From NCBI GenBank assembly GCA_019694855.1, contig JAIBBD010000010.1, forward strand, positions 1-50,583: a stretch of DNA of 50,583 nucleotides, given 5' to 3'. The number at the start of each line of letters is the position of its first letter. The first letter of the stretch is position 1. Of this stretch, positions 41,214 through 50,493 are shown in pieces. The DNA is from Dehalococcoidia bacterium (GTDB lineage: Bacteria > Chloroflexota > Dehalococcoidia > UBA2979). Under the pieces are notes generated by a model. The model was not told the origin of the DNA, made no database searches, and saw only the letters and a list, made by a program, of their open reading frames with translations. The position numbers were made by a program, and so were the translations under genes.

Positions 41214-42671
41214 TCACCCGAGGGTCCACCACTGCTCGTCGTGGACGATCTTGCCTCGGCCGATGAACCAGGCGGTGATGGCCGCGCCGAGCATGACGAC
41301 GATGCCGGCCACGAACACCTCGCGGAACGTGCTGACCTGGGCCTGCTCGACCAGGGCGTTGAACTCGGGACTGCCGAACTCAACGTTGCCGGCCTTGGCG
41401 TAGAAGCGGCCCAGGCCCTGCGAGGTGAGCAGCGCCGCGCCTGCGAGCATCCCGATGACACGGCTCATCGTCAGCCAGGCCGCCGCGGTGGCGCGCTCGG
41501 ACTCTTCGACCTGATGGAGGACGGCCGCGCCCAGCGGTGCGATGACGAGGCCGAAGCCAAGCCCTCCAACGAGTAGCGGCAGAGTGCGCAGAGCCTCGGG
41601 GAGGTCGCGGTCCCAGGCCTGCAGTCCGAAGAAACAGGCGGCGGCGAGGAGCATGCCGATGACGGCGGGCAGGCGGAGGCCGAGGCGGCCGGCGAGCCAG
41701 CCACCGGCAAGCGCGCCGACGGGCACCGTGGCGGTGAGCCGCATCAGCGTCCACCCGCCATTGAGCGGGGAGCCCGCGAGGACCAGGTTCACGAAGAGGG
41801 GCACGCTGATCAAGGCCACGATCAGCCCCCCGCCGAGGAGCAGACTGGCGAGGTTGGCGGCGGCGATCGGACGGATGGTGAACATCGATAGGCGGACCAT
41901 CGGGACGGGGGTGCGCAGCTCGTGGCGCACGAACAGCGCGCCGAGCGCGACGCCCACGAGCAGGATGAGGACGGTGAGCACCAGCGGCCTCGGGGCGAGG
42001 GGATCGTCGACGAGGGCGAAGGTGAACACACCGAGCGCCGCCGCCAGCAGCATCGCGCCCGACCAATCGATGCGGCCGGGATGCCCTCCGGAGTGGCGGG
42101 TCAGGCGCCAGCCGAGGAGAGCGATTGGCGCAGTCATCGGCAGGTTCACCCAGAACACCCAACGCCAGCCGGCCAGATCCGTGATGGCGCCGCCCCAGAG
42201 CGGACCGAGCAGGGCGCCAGCCTCGGAGGCCGCGGCGATGGCACCAAGGCCCAGCGCGCGCCTCGACGGTGGGAGCTCGTCGACGACGATGGCCATGGCA
42301 ACGGGAACGACACCACCGCCGCCTACGGCCTGAAATGCCCGCGCGACGACGAGCCAGCCGAAGCTCGGCGCGGTGGCCACGAGCATGCTGCCGAGGATGA
42401 AGATGAGCAGGGTTACGACGAAGACGCGGCCGCGGCCAAACACGTCGGCAACGCGTCCCAGCAGGGGAAGGGCGACGAGGTAGCCGAGCAAATAGCCGTT
42501 CACGACCCAGGAGGAGCGATAGAAGTCGTCCACCGTGATGCCGACGTCACGGATGATCGAGGGGAGCACCGTCACGATCGACGTCTGGTCGTCGGCGGCG
42601 ACGAAGACGCCAAGGGCGACGACGACCAAGAGTGCGATGGAGGAGTCGCGGCTCGACGCCGCGGAGGGCAT
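41214..42671 (-). CDS. MFS efflux transporter, DHA2/EmrB-QacA type (P55-like)
   Basis: A 485-residue, 14-helix transporter. Motifs are VAADDQTSIVTVLPSIIRD in helix 1, the A-motif LPLLGRVADVFGRGRVF, the C-motif region in helix 5 (AASEAGALLGPLWGGAITD) and WRWVFWVNLP. It follows a gene for an LppX/LprG-like lipoprotein by 31 nt. In mycobacteria LprG and the DHA2 pump Rv1410c (P55) form an operon that moves lipids to the outer envelope, and the order here is the same. The start at 42671 has no strong ribosome site. Drug efflux is the alternative reading. Confidence 0.87.
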   Translation of the reverse strand: MPSAASSRDSSIALLVVVALGVFVAADDQTSIVTVLPSIIRDVGITVDDFYRSSWVVNGYLLGYLVALPLLGRVADVFGRGRVFVVTLLIFILGSMLVATAPSFGWLVVARAFQAVGGGGVVPVAMAIVVDELPPSRRALGLGAIAAASEAGALLGPLWGGAITDLAGWRWVFWVNLPMTAPIALLGWRLTRHSGGHPGRIDWSGAMLLAAALGVFTFALVDDPLAPRPLVLTVLILLVGVALGALFVRHELRTPVPMVRLSMFTIRPIAAANLASLLLGGGLIVALISVPLFVNLVLAGSPLNGGWTLMRLTATVPVGALAGGWLAGRLGLRLPAVIGMLLAAACFFGLQAWDRDLPEALRTLPLLVGGLGFGLVIAPLGAAVLHQVEESERATAAAWLTMSRVIGMLAGAALLTSQGLGRFYAKAGNVEFGSPEFNALVEQAQVSTFREVFVAGIVVMLGAAITAWFIGRGKIVHDEQWWTLG

Positions 42672-42702
42672 CGAGGCGGCGTCAGCCGGTGGGGGCGGGC
42701 CG

Positions 42703-43452
42703 CTAGCGCGGCGGGACAATCGTGACGTCCTCGTCGAAGCGGCTGAGGGTGAGCGTGCGGACGAGGTTGTCGGGCTCGCCAGCGCTGACGCCACCTCGGA
42801 ACTGCACCTTGCGGACGAGTTGGTCGTCGACGCCGATCCAGGCGGTGGTCGGGATGGGCTTGCCGGCGGTCGGTGTGCCGGGCAGGAGGTCGAGGTTGCC
42901 GGAGTCGAGGGTGGCTTCTACGCGGTAGCACTTCACGCCGCCGACGTCGTCGATGCCGGCGATGGTCGCGCCTCGAGTCGCGCGCACGAGGGCGATGACG
43001 CCCTGGCGGGGGTCGAAGACCTGGTCGATGGTGATGTTCTCGGACTCCCAGCGCCGGTTGAGCGGGTTCTGGATCCAGGCATCCTTGCCGAGGATGACGA
43101 TGCCGATCTCGAAGTTGACGATGCCCAGTCCGCCTTTGACGGTGGCCTGCATCTGGTCGGGGGTGACGACGTCGCCCTCGGCGCGGTTCATGGCGATGCC
43201 TCGGACGATCTGGGTGGCGCCGTTGTCGTGCTCGAGGAGGAAGTGCATGGAGCGGACTTGCTCCATGCGGGTAGCGGACTGGTCGAGGAGCGTGGAGGCG
43301 TCAGGGAAGGTGCTGGGATCAGCGTCCTCGCCGCCTCCGCAGGCGGCTACGAGGCCCGCACCGAGGAGGAGGAGCACGGCGAGCCCGCGGAGGGATGCGA
43401 TCAGGCGGATGGGGAGTGGGGTCATCGGCGGCTTTCCGGGTGTGCCAACCAT
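42703..43452 (-). CDS. LppX/LprAFG-family lipoprotein
   Basis: A 249-residue lipoprotein: signal peptide with lipobox LVAAC (Cys38), then a beta-sheet/helix domain matching the LppX_LprAFG family (MEQVRSMHFLLEH, MQATVKGGLGIVNFEIGIV, GKDAWIQNPLNRRWE, TTAWIGVDDQLVRKVQF). Family members carry triacylated lipids in a hydrophobic cavity. The pump gene directly downstream completes an LprG-P55-like pair. AGGAG lies 7 nt before the ATG at 43452. The upstream 296-nt gap holds a long hairpin and no clear promoter. Confidence 0.85.
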   Translation of the reverse strand: MVGTPGKPPMTPLPIRLIASLRGLAVLLLLGAGLVAACGGGEDADPSTFPDASTLLDQSATRMEQVRSMHFLLEHDNGATQIVRGIAMNRAEGDVVTPDQMQATVKGGLGIVNFEIGIVILGKDAWIQNPLNRRWESENITIDQVFDPRQGVIALVRATRGATIAGIDDVGGVKCYRVEATLDSGNLDLLPGTPTAGKPIPTTAWIGVDDQLVRKVQFRGGVSAGEPDNLVRTLTLSRFDEDVTIVPPR

Positions 43453-43509
43453 CCTCGCACTCCTCGGAAGGGGGCAGCAACGCGGATTCGTTTCCGGGCT
43501 GCGGATCGA

Positions 43510-43565
43510 AACGAAGGAAACGAATCGCCTCGCTCAGATTCGATCCGTGATTCGTTTCCTTCGTT
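43510..43565. repeat. Large intergenic inverted repeat
   Basis: A perfect 17-bp inverted repeat (43510-43526 with 43549-43565) surrounds a 22-nt loop. The left arm contains GAAACGAA twice (43508-43515 and 43517-43524), and a short CGAATC/GATTCG pair (43521-43526 and 43537-43542) allows an alternative smaller hairpin. It lies in the 296-nt gap (43453-43748) between the SMP-30 gene and the lipoprotein gene; nothing else was recognised in that gap. It may be a terminator, an attenuator or a binding site. Confidence 0.75.
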
Positions 43566-43748
43566 CCATTCGTTTTCGAGGTGTTTTGCGCTGGCCGGAG
43601 GGGTCCGGGCGGAGCGGTATTCCGAGGGCGTGCGTTGATTCCCGTGGCATGCGGCTGTCCTCCGTGCGCGGTCAGAGTACGGCGGTCGGCGGGGGAAGGC
43701 CGATACGCAAGTAGCCCGGGCCGTTCGCGGTGGGTAGCGCGAGGGGGG

Positions 43749-44582
43749 CTACGGGAGACCGGCGCCCGGGATGTCGACGCGGGTGTGGAGGATGCGGCCG
43801 GCGTGTTTGCCGGCGCAGTCTTCGGCGGTGAAACCTCGAGCGGTAAGGATGTAGAGGGTGCGGCGGTCGGGGCCGCCCAGGGCGCAGGCGTAGGCGCCGT
43901 CCTCGGTGTCGAGGGCGTGGGTGACTTCGCCGCCTTCGAGGACGCGGACGACGCGCCGGCCTCCGGGGTCGGCGAGCCAGATGGCGCCAGCGGCGTCGAG
44001 GGCGATGCCGTCGGGGTGGGCGTCGAGGGCGGCCCAGGTGCGGGGGTTGGCGAGGCCACCGTCGTCGTGGATGTCGAAGGCGGTGAGGGCGGCGCCGGCG
44101 GTCTCAGCGACGATGAGGGTGCGACCGTCGGGGGTGATGACAGATCCGTTGGGGAAGCGGAGGCCGCGGGCGGCCTCGGCAACGCGGCCGTCGGGGGTGA
44201 CGTGGGCGAGGGCGGCCTCGGGCGGGCCGCCTGCGGTGGGCGCCCCGAAGTTGCCGATGTAGGCGTGGCCGGTGGGGCTGACGACCATGTCGTTGCAGGG
44301 GCCGGTGGCGATGGGACTGAGGTCCGCGTGTTCGACGAGGTGGCCGCCTTCCTCGAGGCGGAGGAGGCGACGGTCGAGCATGGAGACGACGAGGAGGCGG
44401 CCATCCGGGAGCCAGCCGAGGCCGGAGGGTTGTTGAGGCACCTCGACGATGCGTTCGCGGGCACCTGCGGGGGTGACGGCGTAGACGGCGTGCTGGAAGA
44501 AGTCGGAGTACCAGAGGCGGCCGTCGTGCCAACGGGGGCCTTCGCCGAAGTCGATGCCGTCGATGAGGAGGTCGAGTTGCAT
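43749..44582 (-). CDS. SMP-30/gluconolactonase-family protein
   Basis: A 277-residue six-bladed beta-propeller. FGEGPRWHDGRLWYSDFF at the N-terminus supplies the metal-binding Glu; later blades show TGPCNDMVVSPTGHAYIGNFG with the Asn, and HPDGIALDAAGAIWLAD with the catalytic Asp. Such enzymes hydrolyse sugar lactones or related esters. The start at 44582 has GAGG 9 nt upstream; the frame extending to 44870 contains no propeller sequence. A TATCAT -10 lies 53 nt upstream. The substrate is unknown. Confidence 0.88.
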   Translation of the reverse strand: MQLDLLIDGIDFGEGPRWHDGRLWYSDFFQHAVYAVTPAGARERIVEVPQQPSGLGWLPDGRLLVVSMLDRRLLRLEEGGHLVEHADLSPIATGPCNDMVVSPTGHAYIGNFGAPTAGGPPEAALAHVTPDGRVAEAARGLRFPNGSVITPDGRTLIVAETAGAALTAFDIHDDGGLANPRTWAALDAHPDGIALDAAGAIWLADPGGRRVVRVLEGGEVTHALDTEDGAYACALGGPDRRTLYILTARGFTAEDCAGKHAGRILHTRVDIPGAGLP

Positions 44583-46228
<1,646 letters not shown>

Positions 46229-46897
46229 TCAGGGTTCGGGGACGATGCCGAAGGCGGCGGCGCGCTGGAGGGCGGCGGCTCGCATGTCGGGTTCGACGGG
46301 GATGGGGCCGCCGAGGGGGATGGCGTTGATGGCGTCGCGGGCGGCTTCTTCGACGATGCCGAGGATGTTGACGGCCTGCTCCGGGGTGCGGTGGAAGACG
46401 AGGACGCCGTGGTTGGCGAGGAGGACGGCAGGGGCGCCGCCCTTGATGGCGGCGCGGATGTTGGCGACGGCCTGCGCGGAGCCTCGAGGGCCGTAGTCGG
46501 CGAGGGGGACGCCGTCGGCGAGGCCGAACATGGCGAGGGCTTCGATCCAGCAGTCGATGGGGCGGCGGGCGACGGCGAAGGCGGTGGCGTACGGCGCGTG
46601 CGTGTGGATGACGCAGCCGGCCTCGGGGAGGTCATTGTAGATGGCGGTGTGCATGTCGATGACGGCGCGGTTGATGGGCGGGACTTCGCCCTCGATGACC
46701 GCGCCGTCGAGGGCGATGCGGGCGGCGCCGTGCGCGCCGAGGTTGTGCAGGGTGGGGGCGGTCGAGAAGAGCATCTCCGAGGCGCCGGGGACACGGAGGC
46801 TGAGGTTGCCGTGGCCGTTGGGGGAGATGGCGCCGCTGACGATGACGGCGGCGGCGGTGGCGACCAGCTGTTCGCGAAGGGCGTCGATGGTGGTCAT
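46229..46897 (-). CDS. Class II aldolase/adducin-family protein
   Basis: A 222-residue protein of the class II aldolase fold. The phosphate loop region is SPNGHGNLSLRVPG; zinc ligands are His98 and His100 in CVIHTHAPYATAF and His163 in LLANHGVLVF. The catalytic Glu that stands four residues before a conserved His in fuculose-phosphate aldolases appears replaced by Val (RAVIDMHTAIY, His83), so it may be an epimerase-, decarboxylase- or hydrolase-like member. GAGGAG lies 8 nt before the ATG at 46897; the 586-residue frame overlapping the next gene is rejected. Confidence 0.85.
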   Translation of the reverse strand: MTTIDALREQLVATAAAVIVSGAISPNGHGNLSLRVPGASEMLFSTAPTLHNLGAHGAARIALDGAVIEGEVPPINRAVIDMHTAIYNDLPEAGCVIHTHAPYATAFAVARRPIDCWIEALAMFGLADGVPLADYGPRGSAQAVANIRAAIKGGAPAVLLANHGVLVFHRTPEQAVNILGIVEEAARDAINAIPLGGPIPVEPDMRAAALQRAAAFGIVPEP

Positions 46898-46948
46898 CCG
46901 GGGACTCCTCGGTGCGTCGCTGTACGTTGCGGTGCTGGGCGCAGCCAG

Positions 46949-46954
46949 ATGATA
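46949..46954 (-). promoter_or_regulatory. Candidate -10 of the aldolase-like gene
   Basis: TATCAT on the minus strand, 52 nt ahead of the start at 46897, in the 186-nt divergent gap with the phosphatase gene. Confidence 0.4.
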
Positions 46955-47083
46955 CGAGACGGGCCACTGGCGGTGGAGCGGCCGGGAGGCCGTGGGCCAC
47001 CGGGAGGCAACGGCGCACCTCGATCGGAGGACTGGCGCTCGGTACCGTGATGCCGGGGCGGGGCCCGGAGACGGAGCGGACAC

Positions 47084-48583
47084 GTGCACTCGCGGGTGGC
47101 GGCAATCGACGTCGGTTCGAACTCGATGCGGATCGCGGTGATCGAGACCGACGGGGGCGCCTTCCTGGAGGTGGTGCAGGAAGCGCGGGCGGTACCTCGA
47201 CTGATCCGAGACGTGCGGACGACCGGCCGCCTGAGCGCCGCCTCGATGGAGCGCGTCCTGGACGTGCTGCGGGAGTTCCTGGCGATCGCGCGCAGCTCGT
47301 CGGCGACGGACGTGGCGGCGGTGGCGACCTCGGCGGTGCGGGACGCGGCGAACGCGGACGAGCTGGTGGCGACGGTGCGGTCGCAACTCGGGATCGAGCT
47401 GCAGGTGGCATCGGGCGAAGAGGAGGCCCGGTTCGCGTTCCTCGGCGCACTGCACAGCCTGCCGGTGACGGATGGGGTGCTGGTGGACATCGGGGGCGGC
47501 AGCGCGGAGCTGGTGCGCTTTCGCGGCCGGGCGGCCGAGTCGCTGCTGAGCCTGCAGCTGGGCGCCGTGCGGCTGACCGACGATTTCCTGGGCAACGACC
47601 CGCCGACACCGGAGCAGTTGCGTGCGCTGCGGAAGCACCTCGCGCGGGAATTCTCGCGGGCACACCTCGGGCGGCTGAAGCCGGGGTCGCAGTTCGTGGG
47701 GACCGGCGGGACGGTACGGAACCTGGCGAAGATCGCGCGGGTGCGGTACGGGCACCCACTGCCGCACCTGCATGGGTACAGCCTGAGCCGTGCGCGGCTG
47801 GGCGAGCTGGTGTCGGACCTCAGCGGGATGCCGCGTGCGGCCCGGCTGGAGATCGCGGGACTGAACGAGGACCGCGCGGAGACGATCGTGGCGGGGGCGC
47901 TGGTGATCGAGGCGCTGCTCGAGTCGCTCGATGCCGACGAGCTGGTGGTGTCGGGCCAGGGCCTGCGCGAAGGGGTGGCGCTGGCTCACGCGGGCGGGGC
48001 GTTGCTACCGGTGGACGCGCTGCGCGAGGCGGCGGTGCGGGTGGCGCTGGAGCGGTTCGCGCCGGACGACGGGGCGGCCTCGGCGCGACGGGTCCGCATC
48101 GCGGGCCGGCTGGCGGAGGCGCTGCCCCCGGGCGGCGGGGATGTGGCGGAGATGCTGCCGGTGGCGGCGGCGCTGCTCGACCTCGGCCGGGGCATTGACT
48201 ACTACAACCGGCACCGGCATACGGAGAGCATCCTGCTGGCGCGGGGCCTCGATGGGTTCAGGCATCGGGAGCAGGCGCTGGTGGGCGCGCTGGTGCGGCT
48301 GGCGAACTCGGAACGGTATGACCCGCTGACTTACGCCCCGCTGCTGACGGAGGCGGACCGCCCCCCGCTGGCGCGGGCGGCAGCACTGCTGCAGCTGGCG
48401 GACCAGCTGGAGCAGCGGTTGCCATGGGCGGCGTTCGGGCTGCACGTGGAGGTGGACGCCTCGGCGGGGGTGGTGCGGCTGACGGGGGATCTGCCAGCGG
48501 GGTGGGACGCGGGAGCGGCGCGGAAGCGGCTGTCGCGGGCGTTCGGGTTGAACCTCGTCACTGGCGCGGGGGGCGGGGTATGA
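47084..48583 (+). CDS. ppx: Exopolyphosphatase / GppA-type phosphatase
   Basis: A 499-residue ASKHA-fold phosphatase. Phosphate-1 is AAIDVGSNSMRIAVIETD, the catalytic region ASGEEEARFAFLGAL, phosphate-2 VLVDIGGGSAELVRF, then VGTGGTVRNLAKI. The C-terminal third is an HD-like helical domain containing YYNRHRHTESILL. It degrades polyphosphate and/or pppGpp and so bears on the stringent response. The start is a GTG at 47084 with GGAG 8 nt upstream. Its stop codon lies inside the -10 of the following tRNA gene. Confidence 0.93.
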   Translation: MHSRVAAIDVGSNSMRIAVIETDGGAFLEVVQEARAVPRLIRDVRTTGRLSAASMERVLDVLREFLAIARSSSATDVAAVATSAVRDAANADELVATVRSQLGIELQVASGEEEARFAFLGALHSLPVTDGVLVDIGGGSAELVRFRGRAAESLLSLQLGAVRLTDDFLGNDPPTPEQLRALRKHLAREFSRAHLGRLKPGSQFVGTGGTVRNLAKIARVRYGHPLPHLHGYSLSRARLGELVSDLSGMPRAARLEIAGLNEDRAETIVAGALVIEALLESLDADELVVSGQGLREGVALAHAGGALLPVDALREAAVRVALERFAPDDGAASARRVRIAGRLAEALPPGGGDVAEMLPVAAALLDLGRGIDYYNRHRHTESILLARGLDGFRHREQALVGALVRLANSERYDPLTYAPLLTEADRPPLARAAALLQLADQLEQRLPWAAFGLHVEVDASAGVVRLTGDLPAGWDAGAARKRLSRAFGLNLVTGAGGGV

Positions 48584-48584
48584 T
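48579..48584 (+). promoter_or_regulatory. tRNA-Gly promoter -10, overlapping the ppx stop
   Basis: TATGAT includes the ppx TGA stop and lies 13 nt before the tRNA 5' end. TCGTCA (48556-48561), 17 nt upstream, is a weak -35. Confidence 0.45.
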
Positions 48585-48596
48585 GTCGATGCCCGA

Positions 48597-48672
<76 letters not shown>

Positions 48673-48887
48673 TTTCCCCTCTCTTGGTTTGTATCAGACG
48701 TGGCGATCCTCTACGGCCCGGCACTCTCGACTTCCGGCTGGAGTCGTGATTCATGTCATGCCGGACGCTGACGGAGCGTCGCGCGCCACTCGTCGCCTGA
48801 AGTGAGTGCTTCGGATCGTTTGACGCTACCGGCGCTCCGTTGAAGCGGCGTCACCGTGAGGTGCACCGGAAGCGCGGTTACCTCAAC
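48673..48887. other. Gap after the tRNA, no gene seen
   Basis: This 215-nt stretch after the tRNA shows no convincing coding frame or signal. It leads into the 47-bp direct repeat and marks the start of the less GC-rich right-end patch. Confidence 0.4.
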
Positions 48888-48934
48888 GCGGGCCGCCGGT
48901 GCGGGGTGTCAGCGCCCTGGTGTGCGGAACTCGA
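48888..48934. repeat. 47-bp direct repeat, copy 1
   Basis: This segment is identical over 47 bp to 50447-50493 and in the same orientation; both flanks diverge at once. In copy 2 it covers the last codons of a minus-strand gene and its downstream DNA. Here it abuts the broken 5' end of an M23-like frame. Confidence 0.9.
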
Positions 48935-49278
48935 ATGTGCCGCTCGCCACCGTGCATGCGGCCGGCAATCCAACTGGGTGTGGCTGGACGGGCGCGCACG
49001 CCCACATCGAGGTCTTCAACTGCCACGGGTGGGGTGATCAGTACGAATGGCACAACGACGTTGGGCCGGAATCCTACGCAGGCCTTCCCTATATCAGCGA
49101 CCACGAACATATTTGCAACTGGGGTCAACTGCCTTGTCCCGGTAGTGGTGATGAGCCGAACATGGGTTACGACCAGCAGGTGATCGATGCCGCTTACTTC
49201 GGTTTCAGATATGGATACCTAGGCGACGCTACGACGTCCTTCGCAGCGTTGGAGAATCCCTATTCCGGCACGCACTAA
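48935..49278 (+). pseudogene. 5'-truncated M23 peptidase-like fragment
   Basis: From just after the 47-bp repeat the plus strand reads VPLATVHAAGNPTGCGWTG and AHAHIEVFN, close to the C-terminal motif of M23 endopeptidases (G-x-TG...GxHxHxEv). About 85 further residues with several Cys and Trp follow (CHGWGDQYEW, HICNWGQLPCPGSG). The N-terminal part of an M23 domain, with the first zinc ligands, is absent; the frame continues into the repeat without a credible start or ribosome site. It is probably a remnant of a secreted peptidase cut by recombination at the repeat. An intact short protein of unknown kind is less likely. Confidence 0.5.
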
Positions 49279-49284
49279 GAAGAA

Positions 49285-49315
49285 CAGCAGGCGAACGCCT
49301 TGCGCTCGCCTGCTG
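49285..49315. terminator. Hairpin between M23-like fragment and lipoprotein gene
   Basis: A 10-bp stem (49285-49294 with 49306-49315) around an 11-nt loop, 7 nt after the M23-like stop. There is no strong U-tract. It also falls within the probable signal-peptide codons of the next gene. Confidence 0.45.
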
Positions 49316-49333
49316 CTGGTTAACTTCTGCGTT

Positions 49334-50068
49334 TTGCTTGTAGTTGCCGCATGCCGCGGGGGCTCGAACGGGTCGGGATTGGCGAGTTCGACGACATCGT
49401 CCGCCACGGGTACTACCACACCGAGCGGTAGCCCAAGTCCCGCTACGGGTACGAGCACGCTGGTCGCGAGCGCTAGTCCGGGTGCTCTACCGAGCCCAAC
49501 CGGGGAACCTGCAGCGCCCCCCAACGGCTTTTATCCTCGAGGGTCGCGGACGGGGATCGTAGAGGTCGATCGAATCCTCGCAGGCGTCGATGGCTTGGAT
49601 CCGACTGCGCTGTCCACTGCGGTGAGAATGACTCGCAGGAGCTGCACGACCCAACCATTGCCCATCTCCTCAGATGTGCGATGTCCCGACGGGGTTGCGG
49701 ACCGGACGCTGATCGATGTATTTCCGGGCGGTCGCTGCAACTTGATCTATGCCTTCACGGTTGAGGCGGCGCGGGAGCTGGTTGCCTCAGGCGTAGGGAG
49801 CGGGAAGTGGGTGTATTCCGTCGAGCGGTTACCCAAGGCAAACTTCGCTTGGGCAGAGGGTGATGTATTCGCCATTATCCTCGGAGAGAGTGTCACCTCG
49901 ACGGCCTCTTTCATCGTTTGGGTTGACAGCTCAGATGGCGCGATTATTGAAGCCGCCGGAGGCTGTGCGCCTCCGCCGACGCTTCGGCACCCGGATGCAC
50001 AGCAGGTGCTACCGCCGCGCCAGTCCGGGACAAGGCGTGACCGAGTACCGTGTGGTGAGAGTGTCTAG
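49334..50068 (+). CDS. Putative lipoprotein of unknown function
   Basis: The frame gives LLVVAACRGG, a lipobox, then a Ser/Thr/Pro-rich linker (about 45 residues) and a globular C-terminal domain with Cys residues (RRSCTTQPLPISSDVRCPDG, GGRCNLIYAF, WVDSSDGAIIEAAGGC). The only ordinary start is a TTG at 49334, just before the lipobox, which leaves too short a signal peptide. In-frame upstream codons spell a good n- and h-region (KKNSRRTPCARLLLVNFCV), so translation probably begins earlier, for example at an ATT at 49262 with GGAGA 6 nt ahead, or the 5' end is damaged. No family is recognised. Confidence 0.55.
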   Translation: MLVVAACRGGSNGSGLASSTTSSATGTTTPSGSPSPATGTSTLVASASPGALPSPTGEPAAPPNGFYPRGSRTGIVEVDRILAGVDGLDPTALSTAVRMTRRSCTTQPLPISSDVRCPDGVADRTLIDVFPGGRCNLIYAFTVEAARELVASGVGSGKWVYSVERLPKANFAWAEGDVFAIILGESVTSTASFIVWVDSSDGAIIEAAGGCAPPPTLRHPDAQQVLPPRQSGTRRDRVPCGESV

Positions 50069-50467
50069 GCGCGTTCCGCGTCACTGGGCGTTACGTGAAG
50101 CCGAGCACTGCTCGGCGGCCCCCAACACCAACGGTCGTCGAGAAGCCGAAGAACTACTCGATAGGCTTCATCCTGTCGTCGCGTCGACGGTGTCAGCGAC
50201 CGGGTCCAGAGCCGGTACTCCCGCGATTGACGTGTCGAGTGCGACGTCGACCTTCGCGTCCACCTGGGCGGGCGTGGCCCGGGGCCTGAGCCACGCCCGC
50301 AACGTCGTCGAGTGCGGGCGCTTCCACCGTCGCGGTCACGGTGCGCCGACACCGAGGAGGGTTGGGCTCTCCGCTGCCGCGGTAGCAGCAGTGGGACGGA
50401 GGCGGTGACCGCGGCGACCGATATCGCCGGTTCGGGGCTCGATGGTGCGGGCCGCCGGTGCGGGGTG
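50069..50467. other. Region without intact gene, possible degraded coding remnant
   Basis: Nothing intact is seen in these 399 nt. On the minus strand two short pieces in different frames look protein-like: VTATVEAPALDDVAG upstream, and QVDAKVDVALDTSIAGVPAL with PVADTVDATTG ending at a stop at 50168-50170. A single-base shift would join them, so this may be a decayed gene; the evidence is weak. Confidence 0.3.
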
Positions 50468-50493
50468 TCAGCGCCCTGGTGTGCGGAACTCGA
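50447..50493. repeat. 47-bp direct repeat, copy 2
   Basis: Identical to 48888-48934, 1559 bp away in the same orientation. It contains the last seven codons and the stop of the minus-strand partial gene. Confidence 0.9.

Noticed and set aside
46898-47989. Long extension giving a 586-residue aldolase-like protein
   Set aside because: The extension is antisense to ppx and not protein-like; a good ribosome site marks the start at 46897.
46912-48198. 428-residue Gly/Ala/Arg-rich frame overlapping ppx
   Set aside because: Low-complexity composition typical of a shifted frame over a GC-rich gene.
48883-49128. 81-residue minus-strand frame over the M23-like fragment
   Set aside because: The plus strand shows the M23-type GAHAHIEV motif, and the minus frame has no recognisable pattern.
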